Shown here one piece after another: positions 31,065 through 39,146 of a DNA stretch of 64,000 bases (positions are counted from its first letter, which is position 1; each line of letters begins with the position of its first letter). Source of the DNA: Streptomyces sp. NRRL WC-3618 (lineage in GTDB: Bacteria; Actinomycetota; Actinomycetes; Streptomycetales; Streptomycetaceae); the NCBI RefSeq assembly GCF_001280005.1, contig NZ_LGDW01000201.1, positions 15,634-79,633 on the forward strand. The letters are read 5' to 3'. The position numbers were made by a program, and so were the translations under genes. Below the pieces are notes generated by a model. It ran no database searches and had not been told where the DNA came from. It saw only the letters and a program-made list of their open reading frames with translations.

Positions 31065-31370
31065 TCACTTCTCCGAGTGGCCCAGGGACTTGTCCGGGGC
31101 CACTCGGTCGCGTACGAGCCGCTTCACCGCAGTCGGTTCGGGGAAGCCCTGCTCGCGCCGGTCCCAGACCACCTCGTCGTTGACGCGGACGACGAAGACG
31201 CCGCCCGTGCCGGGCTTCAGGGACAGTTCCGTCAGTTCGGTCTCGAAGGTCGTCAGGAGCTCCTGCGCGAGCCAGGCGGCGCGGGGCAGCCAGCGGCACT
31301 GGGTGCAGTACTCGATCTCCACCCGGTGCTCGGCGTCCGTCTCGATCTCCACCGTCTGTGTGTCCGTCAT
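31065..31370 (-). CDS. SelT/SelW/SelH-family Rdx protein
   Basis: 101 residues. The start overlaps the upstream HipA-like kinase stop by ATGA. The core VEIEYCTQCRWLPRAAWLAQELLTTF has the CxxC of the Rdx fold, with Cys in place of the selenocysteine of animal SelW. It continues with LSLKPGTGGVFVVRVNDEVVWDRREQGFPEP, typical of bacterial Rdx proteins. It is a small thioredoxin-like cytoplasmic protein, thought to act in thiol redox exchange. The 3' end encodes a hairpin shared with convergent aceB. Confidence 0.9.
   Translation of the reverse strand: MTDTQTVEIETDAEHRVEIEYCTQCRWLPRAAWLAQELLTTFETELTELSLKPGTGGVFVVRVNDEVVWDRREQGFPEPTAVKRLVRDRVAPDKSLGHSEK
31073..31107. terminator. Bidirectional hairpin at aceB / Rdx 3' ends
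   Basis: CCGAGTGGCCC (31073-31083) and GGGCCACTCGG (31097-31107) make an 11-bp perfect stem with a 13-base loop. It lies inside the last codons of the Rdx gene and directly after aceB. Confidence 0.65.
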
Positions 31371-32281
31371 CCGAGATGCACCGACCAATCCTGTTCCGCC
31401 GCCGGTTTGCCGTGCAGGTCGGGTACCCGCTTGAGCCAGTTCGGCCGGCCTTGCTGTGTCTTCGCCGCGCGTCGGGCGTCCTCGGCGGCCAGTTCCTCGC
31501 CGCCGGGGAAATCGGTGGGCAGCCAGGACGCGGACGCCCGCACGCGCGCGTGGAGGTACGCCACATAGGCGTCCCGGACCTCGTCGGGGGTCGTGAAGCC
31601 CGCCTCGAGCTCCAGCCAGGCGTCCGGCACCTCGGCGAGGACCTCGCGCAGCAGCCGCTCCGTCACGCGGGGTGCCAGTTCGGCGTCGGCGGCGCGGGTG
31701 TCCGGGGCGTAGCGGCCGAGGGCGTGGCGGCGGAAGTCGTACGCCTTCTCCGGCGCCGACAGGTCCCACCTGTGGTGGAAGACGAGGGCGGCGCCGTGGT
31801 CGATCAGCCACAGGCGCGGGGGCGCGATGCCGAACGTGGGCCAGACCATCAGGTTGGAGCTGTGCGTCGTACGGTCCACGTTGACGGTCAGGGCGTCCAG
31901 CCAGACGATCCGGCCCGCCTCCAGGGGATCGACGTCGAACGCGGCCGCCGTGTCGGGGGTGAAGTCCTTGGCGCCCGGCAGGTAGTCCATGCCGAGGTTG
32001 AGGCCGGCGCTGGCGTGCAGCAGGTCCTGGACCTCCTGGTGAGGCTCGTGGGCGCCGGTCGCCGGGTCGAAGTGGACGAGGACCAGCTCGGGGAAGCGCA
32101 GCCCGAGGGCGCGCGACAGCTCCCCGACGACGATCTCGGCGACCAGCGCCTTGCGGCCCTGCGCCGACCCGGTGAACTTGACGACGTACGTCCCGAGGTC
32201 GTCGGCCTCGACGAGCCCCGGCAGCGAACCGCCCTCACGCAGGGGCGTGAGATAGCGGGTCGCGTTGACCTCTTTCAGCAT
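31367..32281 (-). CDS. HipA-family kinase-like protein
   Basis: 304 residues. Motifs fit the HipA-like kinase fold: an N-terminal nucleotide region DLGTYVVKFTGSAQGRKALVAEIVVGELSRALGL with an invariant-type Lys, WLDALTVNVDRTTHSSNLMVW for the catalytic loop (D..N pattern) and LWLIDHGAALVFHHRW as the metal-binding D. It lacks the HipB partner and the longer N-terminal domain of the E. coli toxin, so a toxin role is not implied. It is translationally coupled to the Rdx protein gene. The phosphorylation target is unknown. Confidence 0.85.
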   Translation of the reverse strand: MLKEVNATRYLTPLREGGSLPGLVEADDLGTYVVKFTGSAQGRKALVAEIVVGELSRALGLRFPELVLVHFDPATGAHEPHQEVQDLLHASAGLNLGMDYLPGAKDFTPDTAAAFDVDPLEAGRIVWLDALTVNVDRTTHSSNLMVWPTFGIAPPRLWLIDHGAALVFHHRWDLSAPEKAYDFRRHALGRYAPDTRAADAELAPRVTERLLREVLAEVPDAWLELEAGFTTPDEVRDAYVAYLHARVRASASWLPTDFPGGEELAAEDARRAAKTQQGRPNWLKRVPDLHGKPAAEQDWSVHLG

Positions 32282-32378
32282 TTTCCCAGGCCACCCGTCT
32301 CTTCAGCCTTGACATCCACGAACACTGCCAGGGAGGCGCCGCAGTGGGACGAGGAGCATAGTAACCAAGGGCTGTTCG

Positions 32379-32729
32379 GTGGCTCTCGTGGGTCACAGTC
32401 TCGGGCGTCTCCTCCGGCCGCGCAGGACGACGGCCGTCGGGGTGTCGAGGACGCTCAGGTCCGTGCGGGGCTCGCACGTCCTCGAAGGGCTCGCCGCCGG
32501 GCTCTCCACCCAGCAGCTCGCCTCCCGGCTGGGCCTCAGCAGCCACGGCGTCGAGTACCACGTCAGCAGCATGCTCCGGAAACTCAAGGCACCCAACCGG
32601 TCGGCTCTCGTCGCCCGCGCCTACGCCCTGGACATCCTCGTCCCCAACTGCTGGCCACCGCAGGTTCGCCCGCAGTACTCCACGCGTTCCGCAGCCGTCA
32701 CCGAACCCTTCCCGACCTGGGCAGGCTGA
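32379..32729 (+). CDS. Small LuxR-type HTH regulator
   Basis: 116 residues from a GTG whose ribosome site is weak, so the start is uncertain. The only recognisable part is a GerE/LuxR helix-turn-helix: VLEGLAAGLSTQQLASRLGLS, then VEYHVSSMLRKLKAPNRSALVARAYAL. It ends with the PNCWPPQVRP tail common in small Streptomyces LuxR proteins. There is no receiver or sensor domain. It may be a free-standing regulator or a remnant of a larger one. Confidence 0.6.
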   Translation: MALVGHSLGRLLRPRRTTAVGVSRTLRSVRGSHVLEGLAAGLSTQQLASRLGLSSHGVEYHVSSMLRKLKAPNRSALVARAYALDILVPNCWPPQVRPQYSTRSAAVTEPFPTWAG

Positions 32730-32783
32730 CCACGGCCCACCCGTCCCACACCCTCACGGCCGCCGCCCCGCGACGGCGGAGGC

Positions 32784-33533
32784 TCACCTCGTGAGGGTGA
32801 GGGGAAGAGCGTCGGTGTACGAGTTCGCCGGCTTGGCGACCTTCCGCACGGAACGTGCGTCGAGCGCGGCGGAGGCGGAGCTCGTGCCGAGGGTTCCGCC
32901 GGGGTGCCAGGTGCCCGTGACGGCCACCCAGGTGTTGGCGGACGGGGCCGGGGTGCCGTGGATCCGTACCTTCACGGACTGGGCGTCCGCCGCGCAGCAG
33001 GAGATCATGATCCGGGTCAGGAACCAGCTGTCGCTCTGCTCGGCGAAGGTGACGAAGCCGGTCATCCGAACCGGGCGGCCCTCGATGGCCCGGGAGCGGT
33101 CCTGCTGGACGCGACTGGTGAAGTCGGAGAGCGTGATCGGAATCGGTGAGGTCGCGGGCAGCGGGTCGAAGTCGTCCTGCGGCGCGACGGCCTTGGCCGG
33201 TTCGCGGGAGGCGGTGTACGCGCCGAGCGCGGGCGGAGCGTAGACCAGCAGACTGAGCGCCGGGAGGAACAGCAGCCACGCGATACGGGGTGCGCCGGAG
33301 TCGGGGTGCCCGTGGCCGTCGTCACCGTGGCCCGCGTGCTCGTCCGCCTCGCGCCGCCGCAGGGACGACACCGCGTCCGCCACGCCGAGCAGGATCAGCA
33401 GCGCGCCGGAGGCGATGAGCAGCGGGCGCATCCCCTCCTTGACGTAGCGCAGATACAGGTCGGTGAAGAGAGCGATGTGCAGCAGCCCGACGCCGCTGAG
33501 GACGAGCAGAACCATCTGAAGCGGGCGTCTCAC
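32784..33533 (-). CDS. TIGR03943 family protein, permease partner
   Basis: 249 residues. The GTG start overlaps the permease stop (GTGA). Two or three helices (MVLLVLSGVGLLHIALF, LLIASGALLILLGVADAV, IAWLLFLPALSLLVYAPPALGAY) flank a cytosolic His/Asp stretch (DEHAGHGDDGHGHPDSG), suggestive of metal binding. The exported C-terminal domain contains GFVTFAEQSDSWFLTRIMISCCAADAQ with a paired Cys motif typical of TIGR03943. Such proteins occur next to YraQ-type permeases, often under metal control. The transported substrate is not known. Confidence 0.9.
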   Translation of the reverse strand: MRRPLQMVLLVLSGVGLLHIALFTDLYLRYVKEGMRPLLIASGALLILLGVADAVSSLRRREADEHAGHGDDGHGHPDSGAPRIAWLLFLPALSLLVYAPPALGAYTASREPAKAVAPQDDFDPLPATSPIPITLSDFTSRVQQDRSRAIEGRPVRMTGFVTFAEQSDSWFLTRIMISCCAADAQSVKVRIHGTPAPSANTWVAVTGTWHPGGTLGTSSASAALDARSVRKVAKPANSYTDALPLTLTR

Positions 33534-34573
33534 AGCAGTGCTCCTCCGATCAGCGCGCTGGACAGGACCGCCACGACCACCGTGGCGGCGGAGAACCGGA
33601 CCGCGAAGGCGCGGCCGAAGGTGCCCGCCTGGAGGGCGATCAGCTTCACGTCTACCATCGGGCCGACCACCATGAACGCCAGCCGCGCGGTGGGCGAGAA
33701 CCCGCTCAGCGAGGCCGCCACGAACGCGTCCGCCTCCGAACACACCGCCAGGACGATCGCCAGAGCGGCCAGGAACAGCACCGACAGCCAGGGCGAACCG
33801 GAGAACACGTCCAGCACGGACCGCGGGACCGCCACATTGAACGTGGCCGCCGCCATCGCACCCACCACCAGGAAACCTCCCGCGTGCAGGAAGTCGTGCT
33901 GGAAGCCGACCCGGAACTCCCGCCACCGACTGGCATCGTGCTGGTGCCCGGCGTGCCGCACGACCGGCCGCAGCCACTCCGCCCGCCCGAGCCAAAGCCA
34001 CAGCCAGCCCATCACCGACGCCGTGGCCAGTGAGGCCAGCAGGCGCGCGGCGACCATGCCGGGCTGCCCCGGGAAGGCGACCGCCGTCGCGGTCAGCACC
34101 ACCGGGTTGATCGCGGGCGCCGACAGCAGGAACGCGAACGCGGCGGCGGGCGCGACACCCCGCCCGATCAGACTGCTCGCCACCGGCACCGACGCGCACT
34201 CGCACCCCGGTAACACGACCCCCGCCAGGCCGGCCACCGGCACGGCGAGCACCGGCCGGCGGGGCAGCACACGGCTGAACACATGGGCCGGCACGAACGC
34301 GTTGATGGCGCCGGACAGAGCCGTGCCCAGCAGCAGGAAGGGCAGCGCCTGCACGGTCACGGCCAGACAGACGGTCCGCCACGCCTGCATCGCCGGCGTC
34401 TCCATCCACCGGCCCACGACATAGAGCACCGTGCCGGGAACGATGGCCGCCCCCAGGAACAGCAACGGCCAGGGCCGGGGCCGACCGGGAGCGGAGTCGT
34501 CCCCCACCCCTGCGTCGGCCTCGGCCTCTTCGACCTCCACAGCCTCATCGGCCCGTTCTCCAGTTGTCCGCAT
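33530..34573 (-). CDS. YraQ/ArsP-type (DUF318) permease
   Basis: 347 residues with eight or so helices. The two repeated substrate motifs of the DUF318 family are present: VVLPGCECASVPVASSLIGRG with its Cys pair and FLLSAPAINPVVLTATAV, and in the second half LAVCSEADAFVAASLSGFS and FMVVGPMVDVKLIALQ. ArsP members export organoarsenicals; others sit beside TIGR03943 proteins and move unknown metal species. It is coupled to the downstream TIGR03943 gene. The N-terminus is acidic (DEAVEVEEAEADAGVGDD). An inverted repeat ~20 bp upstream may control the pair. Confidence 0.9.
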   Translation of the reverse strand: MRTTGERADEAVEVEEAEADAGVGDDSAPGRPRPWPLLFLGAAIVPGTVLYVVGRWMETPAMQAWRTVCLAVTVQALPFLLLGTALSGAINAFVPAHVFSRVLPRRPVLAVPVAGLAGVVLPGCECASVPVASSLIGRGVAPAAAFAFLLSAPAINPVVLTATAVAFPGQPGMVAARLLASLATASVMGWLWLWLGRAEWLRPVVRHAGHQHDASRWREFRVGFQHDFLHAGGFLVVGAMAAATFNVAVPRSVLDVFSGSPWLSVLFLAALAIVLAVCSEADAFVAASLSGFSPTARLAFMVVGPMVDVKLIALQAGTFGRAFAVRFSAATVVVAVLSSALIGGALL

Positions 34574-34591
34574 GCCCGCCCCGCCTGTGAG

Positions 34592-34607
34592 ATGTTCGCG
34601 TCAACAT
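34592..34607. promoter_or_regulatory. Inverted repeat upstream of the permease operon
   Basis: ATGTTCGCGTCAACAT has ATGTT/AACAT arms separated by six bases, 19 bp before the permease start. It overlaps a possible -10 (TATGTT on the minus strand). Confidence 0.4.
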
Positions 34608-34658
34608 AGCGGGAGCCGACGACCAGGCGATCCAAACAGGCCATTCGCGCCCGGCGAC

Positions 34659-36182
34659 CTATTCGCGCAGCGGATTCGGCAGGGGCAGATAGCGGGCGTC
34701 GGCCCCGTCCGCGCCCGTCCAGCGGAGCAGCAGGTTCGTCTTGCCGGGGAGGGTGGGCGCCGCGAGCAGGGCGGCGGCCTCGGGGAGGTCCAGGCGGTGG
34801 CTCTGGCGTGCGAATTCGGTACGTACGGCGGGCCACGGGTCGAGGTCCGGGTGGCGCTCGCGCAGTGCCTCGGCGATCTCGAGGAGATGGTTGACGACCA
34901 GGCAGTACATCAGCCGCTCCCACCCGGCCGCCCGGCTCACCTCCGGCAGCAGCTTCACGCCCTCCGCGTCCCGGAACAGCGCCTGTACGGGGGTGCGGTT
35001 GCCGTCGACGGCGATCAGGCAGTTCTGGAGGTGGGCCTCGATCACGACACCGTGCCGGGCGAACAGTTCGAGCGCCGGGGGCACGACCGCCCGCAGATAC
35101 GCCGTCCACCAGGCGGCGGGGTCTCTCAGGCCGTCGAGCGGGGTGCCGTCGAACCCCTCCACCAGGGCGGCGGCGAGCAACGGGGTGGCGCCGGGGACGA
35201 GATGGTCGCCCAGGCCGTCCCGGACGAGTACCGCCAGCTCCTCGAAGGCGAAGCCGACGGTGCGATAGCCGCGGTCGCTCAGCCAGGCCCCGGAGGTCCG
35301 GGCCGCGGCGGCGGCCACCGCGCCGTCCGTACGGCGCAGTTTCAGCAGGTCGTGGCGCCAGAGCCGGCGGACGTCGTTGGTGATGCGGACGTCGAGGCTG
35401 AACTTGACGAAGACGTCGTGCTCGGGCGCGTACAGCGTGCGGATCGCCGCCGTGGGCCAGGTGTCGAACCCGGTCGTGCCCAGCCGGATCAGTCGGCCGT
35501 CGGCGAAGGCCTCCGCGAGGCTCGGGCCGACGAGGTCGAGCTGCCAGGGGTGGGCGGGCAGCAGCCGGTAGCCGGGCGGGGCCGTGCCGAAGGCGTCCAG
35601 GGCCGACACGTCGCCCTCCTCGACGAGCGCGTCCTCCCGCACGCCGAGCAGGACCAGCGGGAAGGCGGCGTACGCCTCGGGCGCGTACGGCAGCCAGCCC
35701 GCGACAGGGCCGCCGCCGCGCGCCTTGGGCGCCGGGTGGTAGGGGTGCCCGGTGAGAAGGGACTGCTCGGAGCGCCGGTACGGGTCGCCGGGCGGGGTGA
35801 CGGCGTCGCGGGCGGTGAGCAGCGCGGCGACCGCGTCCCGGCTGTCGGCCATCTCGGCGGGCAGCTCGGGGTTGGACAGACCGGTGTGCGCCTGGAGTTC
35901 CTCGGCGACAAGCTTGACGAGTTCGGCGTGGGCGACCCGGTGCCAGGCGCCACCCGTGTTCACCTCGGGCGCCGCGGGCCGCCGTCCCCCGCGCACACGC
36001 AGCAGACGCTCCCCGCTCGGCAGCCGGTACACCCGCGGCTCGCCCGGCCCGGTCACCGGCCGCGCCACTTCCCGGAGCAGGCAGTTGAGCAGGGGGGCGC
36101 TCGCGTACGCGTCGGCGCGCGCTCCGGTGCCGTCGTGCGCGGGCCTCGCCGGGGGCGCGGTGGGGGGCATGGTGGGGTCCAC
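34659..36182 (-). CDS. IucA/IucC-family NRPS-independent siderophore synthetase (I)
   Basis: 507 residues from a GTG preceded by GAGGGA. NIS synthetase motifs are recognisable: TGHPYHPAPKARGG (ATP-binding, the HP..K region), YRLLPAHPWQLD, VKFSLDVRITNDVRRL and the C-terminal GVVIEAHLQNCLIAVDGNRTPVQALFRDAEG with the catalytic ExHxQN. The ending NKTNLLLRWTG type (here PGKTNLLLRW) is also typical. These enzymes adenylate citrate or succinate-like carboxylates and couple them to amines or alcohols. It is divergent from a paralogue, and no amine-forming decarboxylase or hydroxylase gene is adjacent. Confidence 0.93.
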   Translation of the reverse strand: MDPTMPPTAPPARPAHDGTGARADAYASAPLLNCLLREVARPVTGPGEPRVYRLPSGERLLRVRGGRRPAAPEVNTGGAWHRVAHAELVKLVAEELQAHTGLSNPELPAEMADSRDAVAALLTARDAVTPPGDPYRRSEQSLLTGHPYHPAPKARGGGPVAGWLPYAPEAYAAFPLVLLGVREDALVEEGDVSALDAFGTAPPGYRLLPAHPWQLDLVGPSLAEAFADGRLIRLGTTGFDTWPTAAIRTLYAPEHDVFVKFSLDVRITNDVRRLWRHDLLKLRRTDGAVAAAAARTSGAWLSDRGYRTVGFAFEELAVLVRDGLGDHLVPGATPLLAAALVEGFDGTPLDGLRDPAAWWTAYLRAVVPPALELFARHGVVIEAHLQNCLIAVDGNRTPVQALFRDAEGVKLLPEVSRAAGWERLMYCLVVNHLLEIAEALRERHPDLDPWPAVRTEFARQSHRLDLPEAAALLAAPTLPGKTNLLLRWTGADGADARYLPLPNPLRE

Positions 36183-36318
36183 GCGTTCCCTCGTTTCTTA
36201 CGGTGCTTCCCTACTGTCGCGGTTGCCCGCGGTGCGCTGTCGATCAGTATGTCTGTCGTCGTCCACACCCGCTCACCAGCACATACCCGCAGCCAAACCC
36301 GCACCCGAGGAGCCCGCC

Positions 36319-37836
36319 GTGTACCGTCCCGTCAGCGCAGAGGCCGAGGTCGCCGACGAACTGGCCGCCGTGCGCCCCGACCTCGCCGCGCGCTACGCGG
36401 CCGAGCTGCCCGGCGCGCGGGCCGCCGTCCTGACCCGGTTGTGGCGGGCGCTCGTCCACGAGCCACTGCCGTGGATCGTCCGCCGTGAGCTCGGCGCCGA
36501 TCTCCTGCTGGCGGACGGACGCCGGCTGGAGGGCCCGTACGCCGATCCGTACGCCGTCGACGGCCGCGTCACCGCCGTACGGCTCGGGACCCGGTTCGGG
36601 ACGGTGTCGTACGACGAACCGGCGCTGCTGATGACGGAGCTGGCCGTCCCGCACGGTCCCGCTCTCGCGGCCGAACTCGGCCACAGTGTGGCCTCGTTGG
36701 CGCTGTCGCGCGCGAACCAGGACAGTGCCGATCGGGCCCCGGTCACCGGGTGGGAGTGGGAGCAGCGGGTCGTCGACGGGCACCCCTTCCACCCCAACTG
36801 CCGTTCCCGGCCCGGGTTCTCGGTGGCCGAGCAGCTGGCGTACGGGCCCGAGCACCGCCCGGTCGTGGAGCTGGCGCTCGTGGCGGGGGACGAGCGTGCC
36901 GTGCGGGGCGAGTGGCCCGCGTGGCTGCGGGACGGAGGGCGTCCGCTGATCCCGGTGCATCCCTGGCAGGCGGAACACGTGCTCCGGCTCCCCAGCAGCG
37001 GGGGGTTGTCGGCGCATCCTCTGATGTCGCTGCGCAGCCTCGCCCTGCCGGACGGCGGACCGCATCTCAAGACGGCGTTGAGCGCGCGGCTCACCTCCTC
37101 GGTACGGGACATCTCCCCGTACTCGATCGAGACGGCGGCGACCGTGTCGGCGTTCATGGAGTCGATGGCCGCGCGTCTCGACGGCCTGCTGCACATCACC
37201 CGCACCCTCGGCGCGGTCACCGCCGACTCTCCCGATCTGGCGGCGGTGCTGAGGGAGCCGCCGGATCTGTACGCGGACTCGGAGTCGGGCGAGTACGTCG
37301 TTCCCGTCGGGGCCCTCTCCGCCACGGAACTGCCCCGATCTCCCTCCTGGCTGGCCGAGTTCACGCGTCTCACGCTCACCGTCGGGCTGCGTCTGCTCGA
37401 TCTGGGTGTCGCCCTGGAGGCACACGGCCAGAACCTCCTCGTCGTGCTGTCGGCGACCGGGGACCCCCGGCGGCTGGTCTACCGCGACCTCGCCGACATC
37501 CGCGTCAGCCCGGCCCGGCTCGCCCGGCACGGCATCCGGCCGCCGAAGCTGTCCGGACGGATCGTCACCGACGACGAACCCACCCTGCGCGGCAAGCTGT
37601 TCGGATCACTGGTGGCGGGAGCACTGGGGGCGACCGCCGGCTCCGAGGCAGCGCTGCGGGCTGCGCTGGAGACCGCGGTACGCGGGCTGCCGCGTACGCC
37701 GGATCTCCGCGCGCTGCTCGAACAGCCCTTGCCGACCAAGGCGTTGACCCTGATGCGGCTGTCGCCGGGGACACCCGGGGACCTGTGGACCCAACTGCCC
37801 AACCCCTTGGGAGAGGTGAAGCGGGGAGGAAGTTGA
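36319..37836 (+). CDS. IucA/IucC-family NRPS-independent siderophore synthetase (II)
   Basis: 505 residues from a GTG. Motifs parallel its divergent neighbour: DGHPFHPNCRSRPGFS (ATP-binding), LIPVHPWQAEHVL, LKTALSARLTSSVRDISPYS and GVALEAHGQNLLVVL with the catalytic ExHxQN. The C-terminus is TLMRLSPGTPGDLWTQLPNPL. Two unlike NIS synthetases commonly act in sequence on one citrate-type backbone. The 136-bp divergent region shows no obvious iron-box palindrome. The building-block genes may be elsewhere, or the pair may make a non-siderophore metabolite. Confidence 0.92.
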   Translation: MYRPVSAEAEVADELAAVRPDLAARYAAELPGARAAVLTRLWRALVHEPLPWIVRRELGADLLLADGRRLEGPYADPYAVDGRVTAVRLGTRFGTVSYDEPALLMTELAVPHGPALAAELGHSVASLALSRANQDSADRAPVTGWEWEQRVVDGHPFHPNCRSRPGFSVAEQLAYGPEHRPVVELALVAGDERAVRGEWPAWLRDGGRPLIPVHPWQAEHVLRLPSSGGLSAHPLMSLRSLALPDGGPHLKTALSARLTSSVRDISPYSIETAATVSAFMESMAARLDGLLHITRTLGAVTADSPDLAAVLREPPDLYADSESGEYVVPVGALSATELPRSPSWLAEFTRLTLTVGLRLLDLGVALEAHGQNLLVVLSATGDPRRLVYRDLADIRVSPARLARHGIRPPKLSGRIVTDDEPTLRGKLFGSLVAGALGATAGSEAALRAALETAVRGLPRTPDLRALLEQPLPTKALTLMRLSPGTPGDLWTQLPNPLGEVKRGGS

Positions 37837-37847
37837 CAGGACCCGTT

Positions 37848-37877
37848 TTGAAGCGGGTCGCCACGGGTCAATAGGAT
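37848..37877 (+). promoter_or_regulatory. Promoter of the vWA gene, probably leaderless
   Basis: TTGAAG (37848-37853), an 18-bp spacer and TAGGAT (37872-37877). The start ATG is six bases beyond the -10, so the first transcribed base should fall at or next to it. A GACCCG/CGGGTC hairpin (37840-37859) overlaps the -35 and may also end the synthetase transcript. Confidence 0.5.
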
Positions 37878-37883
37878 CCATCG

Positions 37884-39146
37884 ATGATCACAAGACAACG
37901 GCTGGCGGCGGGCGCCTGCGCCCTGTTCGCCGCCCTGGCGGCCGGGATCGCGGTCCCGGCCGAAGCCGTCGCCGACGAAACCACCGCACTCGCGCCAAAG
38001 GTCAACCTGGTCCTCGACGTCAGCGGTTCGATGCGGGCACGGGACATAGACGGCCAGTCGCGGATGGCCGCGGCGAAGAAGGCGTTCAACGAGGTGTTGG
38101 ACGCGACCCCCGAGGAGGTCCGGCTCGGCATCCGCACACTGGGCGCCAACTACCCCGGCGACGACCGCAAGGAGGGCTGCAAGGACACCGCGCAGCTCTA
38201 CCCGGTGGGCCCGCTCGACCGCGTCGAGGCCAAGACGGCGGTCGCGACACTCACGCCCACCGGCTGGACGCCGATCGGCCCCGCGCTGCTGAAGGCCGCC
38301 GCCGACCTCGACGGCGGTGAGGGCACCAAGCGCATCGTGCTGATCAGCGACGGCGAGGACACCTGCGCCCCGCTCGACCCGTGCGAGGTGGCCCGGGAGA
38401 TCGCGGCCAAGGGCATCGGCCTCACCATCGACACCCTCGGCCTGGTCCCGAACACCAAGATGCGCCAGCAGCTCAGCTGTATCGCGGAGGCGACCGGCGG
38501 AACGTACACCTCGGTCGAGCACACCGACGAACTCACCGACAAGGTCAACCAGTTGGTCGTCCGGGCCGCCGACCCGGTGGTGACGCCGGTGGCCGTGGAG
38601 GGCGCGGCCGGATGCACGAACGCCCCGGCGGTGAAGTCCGGTCTGTACACGGACCGCGAGGAGTTCGGCCGACAGCGCTGGTACCGCGTCGACGTCGAGC
38701 CGGGGCAGGAACTGCGCGCCTCGGTGAGCGTGTCGGCCGACCGTGCCGTCAACCCCGACTACGGGGTGCTGCTGCGGGCGGTGACCACACACGGCCGCGA
38801 GATCGTCCGCGGCGAGGGCAACGGCACCGGGCGTACCGATGTCATCTCGACGGGCCTGCGCTATCCGAAGGCGGAGACCGACGACGACGAGTCGACGGCC
38901 GAGACGGTGTGCCTCCAGGTCACCAACTCCTTCTCGGCGGCCAGTGGTGTGCGGTCCACGCCCGGTCTGCCGCTCGAACTGACCGTCGACCTCGTCGACG
39001 GCCCGAGCCAGGCGAGCGACGTGGCCTCCTTCGGCCTCGGCCGTGGCTGGTGGCTGCTGGGCGCACTCGTCCTGTTCGGCTTCCTCACGGGTGTCCTGTG
39101 GGGCTGGATCTCGCGGTGGCGGGTCGCTGTGTGGAGGACCAACTGA
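37884..39146 (+). CDS. Secreted/membrane von Willebrand factor A domain protein
   Basis: 420 residues. A signal peptide (RLAAGACALFAALAAGIAVPAEAVA) precedes a vWA domain (~38-225) with an intact MIDAS: NLVLDVSGSMRARD (DxSxS), threonine in GWTPIGPALL, and the aspartate in RIVLISDGEDTCAPLDPC. A beta-rich outside module follows, and a C-terminal helix (WWLLGALVLFGFLTGVLWGWI) anchors it. vWA domains hold metal-dependent ligands outside the cell. The next gene overlaps its stop by one base (TGATG), so the two products probably form a surface complex. Confidence 0.92.
   Translation: MITRQRLAAGACALFAALAAGIAVPAEAVADETTALAPKVNLVLDVSGSMRARDIDGQSRMAAAKKAFNEVLDATPEEVRLGIRTLGANYPGDDRKEGCKDTAQLYPVGPLDRVEAKTAVATLTPTGWTPIGPALLKAAADLDGGEGTKRIVLISDGEDTCAPLDPCEVAREIAAKGIGLTIDTLGLVPNTKMRQQLSCIAEATGGTYTSVEHTDELTDKVNQLVVRAADPVVTPVAVEGAAGCTNAPAVKSGLYTDREEFGRQRWYRVDVEPGQELRASVSVSADRAVNPDYGVLLRAVTTHGREIVRGEGNGTGRTDVISTGLRYPKAETDDDESTAETVCLQVTNSFSAASGVRSTPGLPLELTVDLVDGPSQASDVASFGLGRGWWLLGALVLFGFLTGVLWGWISRWRVAVWRTN

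Noticed and set aside
31367..32281. HipAB toxin-antitoxin system
   Set aside because: No HipB-like HTH gene is adjacent and the domain layout is shorter than the HipA toxin.
32379..32729. Pseudogene of a larger LuxR regulator
   Set aside because: Small stand-alone LuxR proteins of this size are common in Streptomyces; no upstream remnant of a sensor domain was seen.
33534..34409. Upstream extension of the TIGR03943 gene
   Set aside because: It lies wholly inside the permease gene in another frame and carries no helices or motifs of the family.
36183..36318. Iron box (DmdR/IdeR type TTAGGTTAGGCTCACCTAA) between the siderophore synthetases
   Set aside because: No matching palindrome could be found by eye in the 136 bp.
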